Assembly: GCF_002968285.2 (NCBI RefSeq)
Contig: NZ_CP134400.1
Span: forward strand, 4,650,001 to 4,714,000
DNA: 64,000 nucleotides
Reading direction: 5' to 3'
Origin: Mycobacterium sp. ITM-2016-00318
GTDB taxonomy: Bacteria; Actinomycetota; Actinomycetes; Mycobacteriales; Mycobacteriaceae
Every line of letters begins with the position of its first letter. The first letter of the stretch is position 1. The notes below the pieces were generated by a model that had not been told where the DNA came from, ran no database searches, and saw only the letters and a list, made by a program, of their open reading frames with translations. Shown here in pieces: positions 52,556-63,276 of the stretch. A program made the position numbers and the translations under genes.

Positions 52556-54309
52556 TAATACTCGGGTCCGTCGTCGGCCTCGGTCTCCTCCAGAGCCGTC
52601 CTGATTCGTTCGCTGTCCCCGGGTGTCCAGCCGTCCGGCGGGGCGACCGCGGCCCAGCCGTCGAGCACGAACTCGCCGTAATTGTGGCCGTGCCCGCCCG
52701 GCACCGAGCTCGCGTTCGTCATGTCGGCGGCGACCTGCCAGAACGTGACGATCGGGTACCACCGCATGAGCGGCGTGCGGTCCCGCCCAGGCGGCTCCTT
52801 CAGCCAGTCGGGCCGGTTGAACAGAAGGTCCTCCGAATACCAGACGATCGGGTCCGAGGCGTGTTGCAGAAAGAGCACGCGGGTGCCCTCCCATGTGGCC
52901 TCTGTGTCGGAGGCGATCTCGGCCGAGCCATTGGCCTGGGAGAACCGCACGGTGCGACCGTTGTCGTAGCGGGGTTCGACCTCGGGGGTGCCGGGATCGC
53001 GTCGCACGGTGATCGCCTTCCACAGCGGGCTCGCGTTCGGCGGCCCCACCCACAGCACCGAGGAGAACCCCATTCGGGCAATGTCGGGGAGCCAGTCGAA
53101 CGCGCCCTGCCCCGCCATCGAGCCGAGGCTCTCGCCGTAAAGCATCAGCTTGGGCCGCCGATCGGCAGGCAGCCGCGACCACCACTCGTGGACCGCATCG
53201 ATCATCGTCCGACCGGACTGCATCGACTTGTCCCTGTCGCCGAGGAATGAAATCCAGCTCGGCAGATAGGAATACTGCGAACCGACCATCGCGGTGTCGC
53301 CGTTGTACATCAACTCCAGTGCGCGCGCCGCGACGGGGTTGATCCACCCCGTGCCCGTGGTCGGGACGATGACAAGCACCCTGCGGTCGAATGCGCGGGT
53401 GCGGTCGAGTTCGCGAACCAGAATGTCGGCGCGCTCCTGATCGGTGTCCGCCGTCTGCAGGCCCGCGTACACCCGGATCGGCTCCTTGGCGGGTGTGCCG
53501 TTCAGCCGGGTCAGCTCATCGACATGGGGCCCGGTGGCCACGAAGTTGCGGCCCTGGAAGCCCAGCGTCTCCCAGGGCGCGAAAGATGTTGGGCTGCCAG
53601 ACTTCTCGGGATCCAGCGGTTGGGTGATCGCCTCCCGGGTCGTTGTGTTCTGCGGCTGGAACACTCGGTTCGCGCCGACCAGGAAGCCGCGGATCAGCAC
53701 ACCGTTGATCAACGTGATCGCCAGCACGACGACGATCGCGGTGCCGATGAACAGCGCAACCTCGTCGTGAAGGCGCCAGCGCCTGATGAAGTACCGGGCC
53801 ATCGTTTTGATCAGGTCGATGACGACGCGCGCCAACGAGACGCACAGGCCGGTGACGAGCATCGCGACGATCAAGGTGCGCAGGTAGCCGACCGTGCCCG
53901 GCCCTTCCATGCCCATCACCGCCGAAACCCGGCGCTGCCAGGCGGCCGCAGGGATCAGCATCAGTAGGCTCACAGCCGTCGAGAGTGCGATGGTGACGGC
54001 CTTGGCCCAATAGAGGACCCGCCTGGGCGGCGGCCACCATCTCCTTCGCTGTAACACGAAGCGCCGCAACATCTTTCCGATGAAAACACCTATCCCGTAG
54101 CCGATGGCGGCGTTGGTTCCGCCGATCAGTCCCTGGAACAGCCAGTCGCGCGGCAGCAGTGACGGCGTCAACGACAGACAGAAGAACAGTGCGCCGAACG
54201 CGATCCCGACGAAGTCGAGCCGCACCAGGCTCCACGCCCAGACGAGCAGTGGGTGGCTGCGTTCGTCGCCTGCGGCGACCGGTTCGTCCGTGAGGGCGTC
54301 GGTTGTCAC
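52555..54309 (-). CDS. Membrane-anchored alpha/beta-hydrolase family protein
   Basis: The 584-residue protein has about five membrane helices in the first 250 residues ([20 protein letters not shown] is a family hallmark) followed by an alpha/beta-hydrolase-type domain with nucleophile Ser in [22 protein letters not shown] and a late [12 protein letters not shown]is. This Abhydrolase_9-type family is mostly actinobacterial; substrates are unknown. The GTG overlaps the purL stop (GTGA) and the gene ends overlapping the CPBP start, so purL, hydrolase and protease are one operon. Confidence 0.88.
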   Translation of the reverse strand: MTTDALTDEPVAAGDERSHPLLVWAWSLVRLDFVGIAFGALFFCLSLTPSLLPRDWLFQGLIGGTNAAIGYGIGVFIGKMLRRFVLQRRRWWPPPRRVLYWAKAVTIALSTAVSLLMLIPAAAWQRRVSAVMGMEGPGTVGYLRTLIVAMLVTGLCVSLARVVIDLIKTMARYFIRRWRLHDEVALFIGTAIVVVLAITLINGVLIRGFLVGANRVFQPQNTTTREAITQPLDPEKSGSPTSFAPWETLGFQGRNFVATGPHVDELTRLNGTPAKEPIRVYAGLQTADTDQERADILVRELDRTRAFDRRVLVIVPTTGTGWINPVAARALELMYNGDTAMVGSQYSYLPSWISFLGDRDKSMQSGRTMIDAVHEWWSRLPADRRPKLMLYGESLGSMAGQGAFDWLPDIARMGFSSVLWVGPPNASPLWKAITVRRDPGTPEVEPRYDNGRTVRFSQANGSAEIASDTEATWEGTRVLFLQHASDPIVWYSEDLLFNRPDWLKEPPGRDRTPLMRWYPIVTFWQVAADMTNASSVPGGHGHNYGEFVLDGWAAVAPPDGWTPGDSERIRTALEETEADDGPEY

Positions 54310-56636
54310 CCGAACAACCCGGGAAGCACACCCTCCGATGTGCTGCGCAGGTCCTCCAACGAAACCGTGAACTGGTCCTGCACCTCGACGGCGTCGCTGC
54401 CTTGATCCACCACCCCGACGCGGGTGACAGGAAGCCCGCGGGCCTCGCACATGGACCGGAACCGGCTCTCCTCGGTGCGCGGAACGGCGACCAGCACCCG
54501 CCCAGTCGACTCGGAAAACAGGAATGTGAACGGGTCTTGGCTCTCGGGAATGATTATGCGGCAACCGGTTTCACCGGTCAACGCCGCTTCGACGACCGCC
54601 TGCATCAAGCCGCCCTCGGACAGGTCGTGTGCGGCCGAGATCAGCCCGTCGCGCGATGCCGCGGCGAGCACCTCGGCGAGCAATTGCTCGCGGGCGAGGT
54701 CGACCTCGGGCGGGTGTCCGCCCAGATGGTCGGCGGTGACCTGCGCCCAGATCGAGCCGTCGAACTCGTCGCGGGTCTCGCCGAGAAGCAGCAGCGTCTC
54801 CCCGGGTTCGGTGCCGATCCCGGTGGGGATGCGACGGCCGACGTCGTCGATGACGCCGAGCACACCGACGACCGGGGTCGGCAGGATCGCCGTCGCGCCG
54901 GTCTGGTTGTAGAAGCTGACATTGCCGCCGGTGACCGGAATGCCAAGGGCGGCACAGCCGTCGGCCAGCCCGCGGACGGCCTCGGAGAACTGCCACATGA
55001 CACCGGGATCCTCGGGCGAGCCGAAGTTCAGGCAGTTGGTGACGGCGATCGGCGTGGCACCGGTCACCGCGACGTTGCGATAGGCCTCGGCCAGGGCGAG
55101 CTGCGCGCCCCTGTACGGGTCCAACTGGGTGTAGCGGCCGGAGGCGTCGGTGGACACCGCGATGCCGCGGCCGGTGGACTCGTCGACCCGCAAGACCCCA
55201 CCGTCGGCGTTCTCGGCGAGCACGGTGTTTCCGCGGACGTAGCGGTCGTACTGCTCGGTGATGAACGCCCGGCTGCAGAGGTGCGGACTGCCGAGCATGG
55301 CAAGCAGAGTCGCGCGCAGCTCGTCACCTGTCTGCGGCCGCGGCAACGTCTCGGACGTGTCGGCGTTGAGCGCGTCCTGGGTCGCAGGCCGCTCGACGGG
55401 CCGTTCGTAGACGGGCCCTTCGTGCGCGACGGTGCGGGGCGGCACGTCGACGACTGTTTCGCCGTGCCAGGTGATCTTCAGCCGGTCGCCGTCGGTGACC
55501 TCCCCGATGACGGTCGCGAGCACCTCCCACTTTCGGCACACCGCCATGAACGCGTCCACGTTCTCGGGCGCGACGACGGCGCACATCCGTTCCTGCGACT
55601 CGCTTGACAGGATCTCGGCAGGCGTCATGTTCGCCGCCCGCAGGGGCACCGCGTCCAGCTCCACGGCCATGCCGCCGTCGCCCGCTGAAGCGAGTTCCGA
55701 TGTCGCACAGGACAACCCGGCGCCGCCGAGATCCTGAATGCCGATCACCAGGCCGGCGGCGTACAGCTCGAGGCAGCACTCGATGAGCACCTTCTCCATG
55801 AAGGGGTCGCCAACCTGAACCGACGGCAGCTTCTTCCGCGACTTCGCTGGTCCAGCTCCGCCTTCGGCTTCGTGTCCGGCCCCGTCCTCGTCGCCACCGA
55901 ACGTCTCCGACGCCAGCACCGATACGCCGCCGATACCGTCGAGGCCGGTGCGCGCACCGAAGAGAATGATCTTGTTGCCTTCTCCCGACGCGAACGCCAG
56001 GTGCAGATCCTCTTTGCGCAATACCCCGACACACAGCGCATTGACGAGGGGATTGCCCGCGTAGGACGCGTCGAACACCGTCTCGCCGCCAATGTTGGGC
56101 AGTCCAAGGGAATTTCCATATCCGCCGATGCCTCGCACCACACCGTCGACGACGCGACGGGTGTCGGGCGCATCCGCGGCGCCGAACCGCAGCTGATCCA
56201 TCACTGCGACCGGGCGGGCGCCCATCGCCATGATGTCGCGGACGATCCCGCCGACACCGGTGGCCGCGCCCTGGTACGGCTCGACGTAGGACGGGTGGTT
56301 GTGCGACTCGACCTTGAAGGTGGCCGCCCAGCCGTCGCCGATGTCGACCACGCCCGCGTTCTCACCGATGCCCGCCAGCATTGCGGCCCGCATCTTCTCG
56401 GTGGTGGTCTCGCCGAAGTAGCGCAGGTGCACCTTCGAGGACTTGTAGCTGCAGTGCTCGCTCCACATCACCGAATACATCGCCAACTCGGCGTCGGTCG
56501 GCCGTCTGCCGAGGATTTCCCGGATGCGGTGGTATTCGTCGTCCTTGAGCCCGAGCTCGCGGAACGGTTGCGGTTGGTCGGCAGTGGCTGCGGCGTGCTC
56601 GACCGTGTCGACGGTCTGCGTGAGCTCGGAGGTCAC
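54306..56636 (-). CDS. purL: Phosphoribosylformylglycinamidine synthase subunit PurL
   Basis: The 776-residue small-type PurL, which acts with PurQ and PurS. Motifs: [12 protein letters not shown] near residue 60, [35 protein letters not shown] and SEGGLMQAV. It makes FGAM from FGAR with ammonia from PurQ. The GTG lies six bases after TAGACT, so translation is probably leaderless. A charged insertion (about residues 235-255, [20 protein letters not shown]) interrupts the usual sequence. Followed by two coupled membrane-protein genes. Confidence 0.97.
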   Translation of the reverse strand: MTSELTQTVDTVEHAAATADQPQPFRELGLKDDEYHRIREILGRRPTDAELAMYSVMWSEHCSYKSSKVHLRYFGETTTEKMRAAMLAGIGENAGVVDIGDGWAATFKVESHNHPSYVEPYQGAATGVGGIVRDIMAMGARPVAVMDQLRFGAADAPDTRRVVDGVVRGIGGYGNSLGLPNIGGETVFDASYAGNPLVNALCVGVLRKEDLHLAFASGEGNKIILFGARTGLDGIGGVSVLASETFGGDEDGAGHEAEGGAGPAKSRKKLPSVQVGDPFMEKVLIECCLELYAAGLVIGIQDLGGAGLSCATSELASAGDGGMAVELDAVPLRAANMTPAEILSSESQERMCAVVAPENVDAFMAVCRKWEVLATVIGEVTDGDRLKITWHGETVVDVPPRTVAHEGPVYERPVERPATQDALNADTSETLPRPQTGDELRATLLAMLGSPHLCSRAFITEQYDRYVRGNTVLAENADGGVLRVDESTGRGIAVSTDASGRYTQLDPYRGAQLALAEAYRNVAVTGATPIAVTNCLNFGSPEDPGVMWQFSEAVRGLADGCAALGIPVTGGNVSFYNQTGATAILPTPVVGVLGVIDDVGRRIPTGIGTEPGETLLLLGETRDEFDGSIWAQVTADHLGGHPPEVDLAREQLLAEVLAAASRDGLISAAHDLSEGGLMQAVVEAALTGETGCRIIIPESQDPFTFLFSESTGRVLVAVPRTEESRFRSMCEARGLPVTRVGVVDQGSDAVEVQDQFTVSLEDLRSTSEGVLPGLFG

Positions 56637-56926
56637 CCGGTCAGTCTAGTTTGCGACCTGTCGTATGCGCGGGCAGCCGCGGGCGCGCCCACTCCGTGCA
56701 GGATGACGCTGCCGAGGACCGCGATGACCATGGTCATCAGCACCGCCCGCTCGTCATCGCCGATGAGCACGTTGAACGCCAGCAGGCCGAACACGACCGA
56801 CGTGGTGCCACGCGGGCCCGGCCAGCCCAGCAGCAGCCGTTCGGGCCAGGAGAACCGGGAGCCGAGCATCGCGCTCAGCACCGGCAATAGGCGTACCACC
56901 GTCGGCGCCAGCAGGCAGAACAGCAC
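56633..56926 (-). pseudogene. C-terminal remnant of a monovalent cation/proton antiporter
   Basis: About 97 codons read LLAPTVVRLLPVLSAMLGSR, then LLLGWPGPRGTTSVVFGLLA and VILHGVGAPA, which is the end of an NhaP/CPA1-type antiporter (GWPGPRG and the final LHG-x-G-A-P are hallmarks). The first ten or so helices are missing; upstream of 56930 no continuation is found. The stop overlaps the purL GTG by four bases, so the fragment may have been kept because the purL promoter lies in it. A GTG at 56926 could be used but a functional protein is unlikely. Confidence 0.7.
56637..56648 (-). promoter_or_regulatory. Leaderless promoter of purL
   Basis: On the minus strand TAGACT (56648-56643) is followed by six bases and the purL GTG. 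It lies inside the remnant antiporter gene, which is read in the same direction. Confidence 0.55.
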
Positions 56927-56971
56927 CGTTCGCCAACACGGCCGCGATTGTGCCCGGTGCGCGGCAGTTTG

Positions 56972-57316
56972 CTAGCCGCCCGCGACGCAGAACGCGTTGC
57001 CGTCGGGGTCGGCGAGGACGACCCACTCGAACTCGCCGAAGTTGCCCCTGCCGGTTTCGCTGGCGCCGAGGTCGACCAACCGCTTCACCTCAGCCTCCCG
57101 ATCGGCGGTGCTGAAGTCGAGGTGGATGCGGTTCTTGCCCGGCGTGGGATCCTCGACCTGCTGGAATGCCAGGCCAGGCCCATCGGGTACCGACACGACG
57201 ACGAAAAACGGTGGGGCGACGGGGTTTACCTGCCCGCCGAGGGCCTTGGCCCACCACTGGGCGAGCTTCTCGGGATCGGTGGTGTCGAAGGTGATGTTCT
57301 CGGTTTTCAGCGCCAT
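56972..57316 (-). CDS. VOC-family (glyoxalase-like) protein
   Basis: The 114-residue protein has one VOC module pair: ENITFDTTDPEKLAQWWAKAL, NRIHLDFSTADREAEVKRL with a metal-type His, and a C-terminal FEWVVLADPDGNAFCV. Such proteins act as glyoxalases, dioxygenases or antibiotic-binding proteins; the specific role is unknown. Rv0801 has this position in M. tuberculosis. It is transcribed in the same direction as the antiporter remnant and divergently from the SnoaL-like gene. Confidence 0.85.
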   Translation of the reverse strand: MALKTENITFDTTDPEKLAQWWAKALGGQVNPVAPPFFVVVSVPDGPGLAFQQVEDPTPGKNRIHLDFSTADREAEVKRLVDLGASETGRGNFGEFEWVVLADPDGNAFCVAGG

Positions 57317-57406
57317 GGGCAGACCCTATGCCAGCCCGGTGACAGGCAGCCCCGCATTACCTCGCACGTAATTGAGCTTCGCGCGAACACCGCGCACGCT
57401 TGGTCC

Positions 57407-57796
57407 ATGACCAAAACACAGACCACCCCGACATTCAGCGCCGAGTTGTGGGCGGCCTTCTGGGCCGCGCCGGATGTGACCCGGGCGGGCGACGTCCTCG
57501 CCGACGACATCGTCGGCTACTGGCAGGGCAACCCGAAGCCGGTGCGGAGCAAGGAACTCTATGTCGCCAAGATCGCCGAGCTGGTGGGCGCCATGCCCGA
57601 CCTGGCATTGGAACTCGTGGACAGTGCGACCGTCGACGGCTCCGAACCCGGCGAACAGTTGGTGTATCTGCACTACGTGGGTAAGGGCACCGGGCCGGAC
57701 GGACCGGTCGCCATCCGCGGCCTCGACCGGGTGCGCGCCCGTAACGGCGTCGTGGTGGAGAACGTCATTCGCTACGACATGGTCGAGCCCGGCTGA
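57407..57796 (+). CDS. SnoaL-like (NTF2 fold) protein
   Basis: A 129-residue protein with the NTF2/SnoaL pattern: ELWAAFWAAPDVTRAGDVLADDIVGYW at the start, VRSKELYVAKIAELVGAMPDL, and a C-terminal GLDRVRARNGVVVENVIRYD that closes the cone. SnoaL-like proteins act as cyclases, isomerases or epoxide hydrolases, or bind small ligands. The ATG starts the fold and has no strong ribosome-binding site. Stops nine bases before the convergent aminopeptidase gene. Confidence 0.82.
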   Translation: MTKTQTTPTFSAELWAAFWAAPDVTRAGDVLADDIVGYWQGNPKPVRSKELYVAKIAELVGAMPDLALELVDSATVDGSEPGEQLVYLHYVGKGTGPDGPVAIRGLDRVRARNGVVVENVIRYDMVEPG

Positions 57797-57805
57797 CGCA
57801 ACGGC

Positions 57806-59086
57806 TCAGCTGGGCGAGAGGAACGCGCGCAGCGCCGCGGAGTAGGCGCCGACGTCGTCGGCTCCCATCACCTCGCGCGCGGAGTGCATGGCCAATTGCG
57901 CAGCGCCGACATCCACCGTCGGAATGCCGGTGCGGGCAGCCGTCATCGGGCCGATCGTCGAGCCGCACGGCAGATCGGCACGGTGCTCGTAGCGCTGCAG
58001 CGGAATCCCTGCGTGACTGCAGGCCAGCGCGAACGCCGCGGCGGTACGGCCGTCGGTGGCATAGCGCAGGTTCGGCTGCACCTTGAGCACGGGACCGGCG
58101 TTGACCTCGATCAGGTGGTACGGCTCGTGGCGCTCCGGGTAGTTCGGATGGGTCGCGTGCGCCATGTCGCCCGATGCCACCATCGAGCCTGAGGCCCGGC
58201 GCAGAAAGTCTTCCCGGCCGCCACCCGCGGCCAGCACGATGCGCTCGAGCACCGTGTGCAGCAGTTCGGACTGCGCGCCGTGATCTGACTGGGAGCCGAC
58301 TTCCTCGTGGTCGAACAGCGCGAGCACAGGAACATAACCGGTGGGGTCGGCGGCAAGGAACGCCTCGAGCCCGGCGTAACACGTGCACTGGTTGTCCAGC
58401 CGGGGCGCGCTGACGAGCCGACCGTCGATGCCCGCCACCGTCGACGGGGTCAGGTCGTGGGTCATCAGGTCGAATCCCAGGATCTCGTCGGCGTCGGCCC
58501 CGACCTGTTCGGCGACGTAACCGAGGAAGGATTTCGGGCCGCTGCCGACCCCCCAGACCGCGTTCACGTGCCGTTGCGGGTCCAAGGACACCGCCTTGCG
58601 GTCTTCGGCCAGATGGATGGCCAGCTGCGGCACCCGCAGGATCGGCTCGTCGATGCGAACCAGTCGGTCGGCCACCTCACCGGACGAGCGCACCGACAGC
58701 CTGCCGCTGATGCCGAGGTCGCGATCGAGCCACGAGTTGAGCCACGCGCCGCCGTACGGCTGCAGCGCAACCACCTGCCAGCCGGATACGAAGCGGTCGG
58801 GATGCTGTTTGACCCGCAGATTCGGGCTGTCGGTGTGGGCGCCGACGATGCGGAAGGGCGCATCGGATCCGCCACCGGACTTCCACGCGACCAGCGAACC
58901 CGAGCGGACGACGAAGAAGGCGCCGGCCGTGCTCGATTCGCGGCTCGCCGGGGCAGGCCAGGCATCCTGTTCGTCGAGTTCGACGAAGCCGGCCTGCCGC
59001 AGCCGCTGCGCGACCGTCTCGCAGACGTGGAACGGCGACGGCGAGGCGTCGATGAACTCGCACAACCCCTGTGGACTTGCGGACAT
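57806..59086 (-). CDS. pepC: M18-family aspartyl aminopeptidase
   Basis: The 426-residue metallopeptidase has the M18 ligands: His in [13 protein letters not shown], Asp/Glu in LFDHEEVGS, and His in [14 protein letters not shown]18 enzymes release N-terminal Asp/Glu (or other residues) from peptides with two zinc or cobalt ions and form dodecameric tetrahedral shells. Position and size match Rv0800. Divergent from the DyP gene by 42 bp. Confidence 0.94.
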   Translation of the reverse strand: MSASPQGLCEFIDASPSPFHVCETVAQRLRQAGFVELDEQDAWPAPASRESSTAGAFFVVRSGSLVAWKSGGGSDAPFRIVGAHTDSPNLRVKQHPDRFVSGWQVVALQPYGGAWLNSWLDRDLGISGRLSVRSSGEVADRLVRIDEPILRVPQLAIHLAEDRKAVSLDPQRHVNAVWGVGSGPKSFLGYVAEQVGADADEILGFDLMTHDLTPSTVAGIDGRLVSAPRLDNQCTCYAGLEAFLAADPTGYVPVLALFDHEEVGSQSDHGAQSELLHTVLERIVLAAGGGREDFLRRASGSMVASGDMAHATHPNYPERHEPYHLIEVNAGPVLKVQPNLRYATDGRTAAAFALACSHAGIPLQRYEHRADLPCGSTIGPMTAARTGIPTVDVGAAQLAMHSAREVMGADDVGAYSAALRAFLSPS

Positions 59087-59116
59087 GGTTCACCATCTTC
59101 GCCCACGATCTTGATT

Positions 59117-59122
59117 TAGGGT
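59117..59122 (+). promoter_or_regulatory. -10 element of the DyP-encapsulin operon
   Basis: TAGGGT is followed by six bases and the DyP GTG, the spacing of a leaderless transcript. Confidence 0.5.
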
Positions 59123-59128
59123 TCAACG

Positions 59129-60163
59129 GTGCCCGCAGTCCAGCCGCAACCGGTTCTTGCGCCGCTGACTCCTGCCGCCGTTTTCCTGGTGGCGGCCATC
59201 AAGGAGGGCCAGCGGGCGGTGTCCTCAGTTCACGACGCGCTGACCGATGTCTCGGGATTGGTCCGCGCGATCGGTTTCCGCGACCCGACGAAACGGCTGT
59301 CGGTGGTCACCTCGATCGGATCCGAAGCGTGGGATCGGCTGTTCTCCGGGCCGCGGCCGGCCCAACTACATCCGTTCGTCGAGATCCGTGGCGGCAGGCA
59401 CCAGGCCCCGGCAACGCCGGGCGATCTGCTCTTCCACATTCGCGCCGAGTCGATGGACGTCTGCTTCGAGCTGGCCACCAAGCTCGTCGAGTCGATGGAC
59501 GGGGCCGTGACGATCGTCGACGAGGTGCACGGCTTCAAGTTCTTCGACAACCGCGACCTGATGGGCTTCGTCGACGGCACTGAGAACCCGGACGGACCGA
59601 TCGCTGTGTCCGCCACCCAGATCGGCGACGAGGATCCCGACTTCGCGGGTGGCTGCTACGTGCACGTACAGAAGTACGTGCACGACATGGGGTCGTGGAA
59701 CTCGCTGTCGACGCAAGAACAGGAGCGGGTGATCGAGCGGACCAAGCTCGACGACATCGAGATGGACGACGCCGTCAAACCCGCCAATTCACACATCGCG
59801 TTGAACGTCATCGAAGACGACGACGGTAACGAGCTCAAAATCGTCCGCCACAACATGCCGTTCGGAGAGATCGGAAAGGGCGAATTCGGCACGTACTTCA
59901 TCGGTTACTCGCGGAGCCCTGCGGTCACCGAGCGGATGCTGGACAACATGTTCATCGGTGACCCGCCGGACAACACCGACCGCATCCTCGACTTCTCCAC
60001 CGCGCTGACCGGAGGCATGTTCTTCACCCCGACCGTCGACTTGCTCGATAACCCACCGCCGCAGCCGAATTCGGCGCACGAGGAGCCTGAGTCGACAGCG
60101 GCTTCGGCCGCCCCCCGGGACGGATCACTCGGCATCGGCAGCCTGAGAGGAACGACCCGATGA
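59129..60163 (+). CDS. dyp: DyP-type haem peroxidase with encapsulin-targeting tail
   Basis: A 344-residue dye-decolourising peroxidase. Distal Asp149 lies in GFVDGTENP, the proximal haem His222 in NSHIAL, and an essential Arg in GYSRSP. After about residue 310 a Pro/Glu/Ser-rich linker leads to the C-terminal DGSLGIGSLRG, which matches encapsulin cargo-loading peptides. DyPs reduce peroxide using bulky donors. It overlaps the encapsulin ATG by four bases. The cargo tail is intact even though the shell gene is damaged. Confidence 0.95.
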   Translation: MPAVQPQPVLAPLTPAAVFLVAAIKEGQRAVSSVHDALTDVSGLVRAIGFRDPTKRLSVVTSIGSEAWDRLFSGPRPAQLHPFVEIRGGRHQAPATPGDLLFHIRAESMDVCFELATKLVESMDGAVTIVDEVHGFKFFDNRDLMGFVDGTENPDGPIAVSATQIGDEDPDFAGGCYVHVQKYVHDMGSWNSLSTQEQERVIERTKLDDIEMDDAVKPANSHIALNVIEDDDGNELKIVRHNMPFGEIGKGEFGTYFIGYSRSPAVTERMLDNMFIGDPPDNTDRILDFSTALTGGMFFTPTVDLLDNPPPQPNSAHEEPESTAASAAPRDGSLGIGSLRGTTR

Positions 60164-60956
60164 ACAACTTGTACCGCGACCTTGCTCCGATCACCGAGGA
60201 GGCCTGGGCGGAAATCAAGATGGAGGCGACGCGCACCTTCAAGCGGCACATCGCGGGACGGCGCGTCGTCGACGTCAGCGAACCGAGCGGTCCGGCAACG
60301 GCGGCGGTCAGCACCGGACATCTGCTGAATGTGGGTGCCCCCGGCGACGGCGTGATCGCTCACCTTCGGGAGAGCAAGCCGCTGGTGCGGCTGCGGGTGC
60401 CGTTCACGTTGTCGCGCAGCGACATCGACGACGTCGAGCGTGGTTCGCAGGATTCGGACTGGGATCCGGTCAAGGAGGCCGCGAAGAAGTTGGCGTTCGT
60501 CGAGGACCGGGCGATCTTCGAGGGCTACAAGGACGGGGAGATCGGCGGGATTCGCGCCGGTAGCTCGAACCCGGCGCTGGCCCTGCCGAGCGATCCGCGG
60601 GAGATGCCCGATGTGCTCGCCCAGGCACTGTCGGAGCTGCGACTGGCCGGTGTCGACGGCCCGTATTCGGTGTTGTTGTCGGCCGACGTCTACACGAAGG
60701 TGAGCGAGACCACCGAACACGGCTATCCGATCCGCGAGCACCTCAACCGGCTGGTCGACGGCGACATCATCTGAGCGCCCGCGATCGACGGCGCATTTGT
60801 ATTGTCCACGCGCGGCGGCGATTCGATCTACAGCTCGGCACCGACGTATCGATCGGATACCTCTCGCACGATGCGGAGACGGTGCAGCTGTACCTGCAGG
60901 AGACGTTGACGTTCCTGTGCTACACCGCCGAAGCCTCGGTAGCGCTGACGCCGTGA
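60160..60956 (+). pseudogene. enc: Encapsulin shell gene with nonsense codon and frameshift
   Basis: Codons 1-204 encode a normal encapsulin (Cfp29/linocin family) N-terminal part: MNNLYRDLAPITEEAWAEIK, FKRHIAGRR, PYSVLLSADVYTKV, REHLNRLVDGDII. The next codon, TGG (Trp) in the family, is TGA. The following DNA still encodes APAIDGAFVLSTRGG, then one base is missing at about 60820 and the rest FDLQLGTDVSIGYLSHDAET to ASVALTP follows in another frame to TGA at 60954-60956. So about 60 C-terminal residues of the HK97-type fold are lost. A shell is unlikely to assemble, unless these are assembly errors. Confidence 0.85.
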
Positions 60957-61634
60957 TCAGGCGTTGGCGAGAACCGCGTCGAGCGCAGAGTAGAACAACC
61001 CGAGCCCGTCGTCGGACGGGCCCGTCAGCGCCTCGGTAGCGTGCTCAGGGTGCGGCATCAGGCCGACGACCCGGCCGTTGGCCGATGAGATGCCCGCGAT
61101 GTCGCGCATAGAGCCGTTGGGGTTGTCGCGGTAACGGAACACCACGCGGCCGTCGCCCTCGAGCTTGTCGAGCACGTCGTCGGAGGCCACATAGCGGCCC
61201 TCGCCGGATTTCAGCGGCACCAGGATATCGGCGCCCTGCTCGAAGCGGCTCGTCCACGCCGACGTGTTCGACGCCACCTCCAGCCAGAGGTCGCGGCACA
61301 CGAAATGCAGTCCGGCGTTGCGGGTGAGCGCGCCCGGCAGCAGGCCGGCCTCGCAGAGCACCTGAAAGCCGTTGCAGATTCCCAACACCGGCATGCCGCT
61401 GGCCGCGGCGTCGATGACCGATTTCATCACGGGCGCGAACTTGGCGATGGCGCCGCACCGCAGGTAGTCACCGTAGGAGAAGCCGCCGGGGACGACGACG
61501 GCGTCGACACCCTTGAGGTCGGCGTCGGCGTGCCAGAGGTTGACCGCCTCGGCGCCTGACAGTCGGACCGCCCGTGCGGCGTCGACGTCGTCCAATGTGC
61601 CGGGAAATGTGATGACCCCCACACGAGCAGTCAT
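60957..61634 (-). CDS. purQ: FGAM synthase glutaminase subunit PurQ
   Basis: The 225-residue class I glutamine amidotransferase has nucleophile Cys87 in GICNGFQ and His195-x-Glu197 in MPHPEH. It feeds ammonia to PurL. The ATG overlaps the purS stop by four bases (ATGA), so PurS and PurQ are made in step. Its stop directly abuts the stop of the encapsulin pseudogene on the opposite strand. Confidence 0.96.
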   Translation of the reverse strand: MTARVGVITFPGTLDDVDAARAVRLSGAEAVNLWHADADLKGVDAVVVPGGFSYGDYLRCGAIAKFAPVMKSVIDAAASGMPVLGICNGFQVLCEAGLLPGALTRNAGLHFVCRDLWLEVASNTSAWTSRFEQGADILVPLKSGEGRYVASDDVLDKLEGDGRVVFRYRDNPNGSMRDIAGISSANGRVVGLMPHPEHATEALTGPSDDGLGLFYSALDAVLANA

Positions 61635-61870
61635 GATGGCTCCCTGCTGACAGACCAGTCCTCGATCACGATGTTGGCCAGCAGCGATTCGGCGATCTCG
61701 GCGACGGTCTCGTCGGCGACGCTATCGTCGACTTCGAGCTCAAACCGCTTGCCCTGCCTGACATCTGACACACCGTTGTAGCCGAGACGGCCAAGCGCGC
61801 CGACGATCGCCTGCCCCTGCGGATCGAGGATTTCGGCCTTCGGCATCACGTGCACAACCACCTTTGCCAC
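61631..61870 (-). CDS. purS: FGAM synthase subunit PurS
   Basis: The 79-residue PurS begins [20 protein letters not shown] and ends in [11 protein letters not shown], a complete small bridge protein of the PurLQS complex. A GTG at 61870 lies seven bases after TAGAGT on the minus strand, making a leaderless start; a GTG nine bases upstream overlaps the -10 hexamer and is less likely. With purQ it forms a two-gene operon. Confidence 0.93.
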   Translation of the reverse strand: MAKVVVHVMPKAEILDPQGQAIVGALGRLGYNGVSDVRQGKRFELEVDDSVADETVAEIAESLLANIVIEDWSVSREPS

Positions 61871-61906
61871 GGCGTTCACTCTACCGGCGGCCCGGGCCGG
61901 ACCGCC

Positions 61907-62587
61907 TCACCGGCACGAATCGATGTACGCCGTGCACAAAGGCGAGTCCATCGCGTCGAGGATCTGGGCGTCCGCGACAGCGGGCCAATCGACCCGCGGG
62001 GGCGTCACCGACCACATCGCCACCTCGACGACCGTGCTGTTGAGAGGGTTGACCAGCAAGTATTCGCGTAGCACGGTCTGCCCCGGCAGCACGCCGCTGA
62101 TCACCGCGGCTACCCGGTTGGGGCTATCGGTGGTCAGCGAAGGCGATGTCAGCGGGGATGTCAGCTGACAGCCGCGCAACGCGGCAGCCGCCTTGTCGAA
62201 GACGGCCGTCGCGAGTTGGCCGCCGCGCCAGGTCTCGCCGCGCCAGTGCATCACCTGGACCTGGAGCTGCCACTGCCCCTCCGGCTGCGGCACCGTGGCG
62301 CGCGCGGCGACGGCGAAGCTGCGCGGGTCGTCGTCAGGGGTGGGCGGCGAGGCGCAGGCCTCCTCGAACCTGAAGCGAGGGTTGCTCGCGGAGACCGCGA
62401 TTCCGGCCAGGCCCGGCCAGCGGTAGGTCGAATACAGGGGAAGCGCCGTGTGGTCGATCCACGCGGAGTTCGGAATACGATCGCAGTTGGGCGGGCAATC
62501 CATCGGGACCGCATACGCAGGGCCGATCGCGCCCGGCGCAACGGCAAGCGCGCAGGCGCTCAACAACACCGCCAGCATCAGTCGCAT
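61907..62587 (-). CDS. Secreted protein of unknown function
   Basis: A 226-residue exported protein with signal peptide (LMLAVLLSACALAVAPGAIG, cleaved near AYAV), the segment MDCPPNCDRIPNSAWID, a central CASPPTPDDDPRSF and a C-terminal CTAYIDSC. Several Cys suggest disulfides. I recognise no catalytic motif; similar proteins occur next to purS in other mycobacteria. GGTGGTGGGCG precedes the ATG. About 35 bp separate its stop from the purS start. Confidence 0.75.
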   Translation of the reverse strand: MRLMLAVLLSACALAVAPGAIGPAYAVPMDCPPNCDRIPNSAWIDHTALPLYSTYRWPGLAGIAVSASNPRFRFEEACASPPTPDDDPRSFAVAARATVPQPEGQWQLQVQVMHWRGETWRGGQLATAVFDKAAAALRGCQLTSPLTSPSLTTDSPNRVAAVISGVLPGQTVLREYLLVNPLNSTVVEVAMWSVTPPRVDWPAVADAQILDAMDSPLCTAYIDSCR

Positions 62588-62618
62588 CGCCCACCACCCT
62601 TGAGCGCACAATATAGGC

Positions 62619-63269
62619 ATGCAGTTGACGCATTTTGGCCATTCGTGCCTACTCGCCGAGTTCGGCAACGGTTCCGCGAACACCACCGTGCTGTTCGATC
62701 CGGGAAACTTCTCACACGGGTTCGAAGGCATCACCGATCTCGATGCGATCCTGATCACCCATCAACACCCCGATCACGCCGACGTCGAACGGCTGCCCGC
62801 GCTGCTCGACGCCAATCCGCAAGCCGCGCTGTACGCCGATCCGCAGACGGCCTCGCAGCTGGGCGGGTCGTGGAAGGCCGTCAACGTCGGCGACGAGTTC
62901 ACCGTCGGCTCACTCACCGTCCGCGGCGTCGGCGGTAAGCATGCGGTGATCCATCCCGAGATCCCGGTGATCGACAACATCTCGTATCTGGTCGGCGACG
63001 GCGACCACCCGGCCCGGCTGATGCATCCCGGTGACGCGCTCTTCACTCCGGGTGAGCCCGTCCACGTGCTTGCCACTCCGGCCGCCGCACCGTGGATGAA
63101 AATCTCTGAGGCCGTTGACTATTTGCGCGCGGTTGCCCCGAACCGCGCGGTGCCGATTCACCAGGCGATCGTCGACCCAAGCGCGCGGGGCATCTACTAC
63201 GGCAGGCTCACCGAGATGACCGACACCGACTTCCAGGTACTCGAGGAAGAGAACGGCACGCAGTTCTAG
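62619..63269 (+). CDS. Metallo-beta-lactamase-fold hydrolase
   Basis: The 216-residue protein has the MBL motif THQHPDHAD (His48, His50, Asp52, His53), with GHSC near the N-terminus and LMHPGDALF supplying further ligands. It resembles UlaG/YtnP-like or Rv0786c-type single-domain MBL proteins that cleave phosphoester or lactone bonds; substrate unknown. Divergent from the secreted-protein gene across 31 bp. No strong ribosome-binding site, so leaderless translation is possible. Confidence 0.9.
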   Translation: MQLTHFGHSCLLAEFGNGSANTTVLFDPGNFSHGFEGITDLDAILITHQHPDHADVERLPALLDANPQAALYADPQTASQLGGSWKAVNVGDEFTVGSLTVRGVGGKHAVIHPEIPVIDNISYLVGDGDHPARLMHPGDALFTPGEPVHVLATPAAAPWMKISEAVDYLRAVAPNRAVPIHQAIVDPSARGIYYGRLTEMTDTDFQVLEEENGTQF

Positions 63270-63276
63270 CCGCGGT

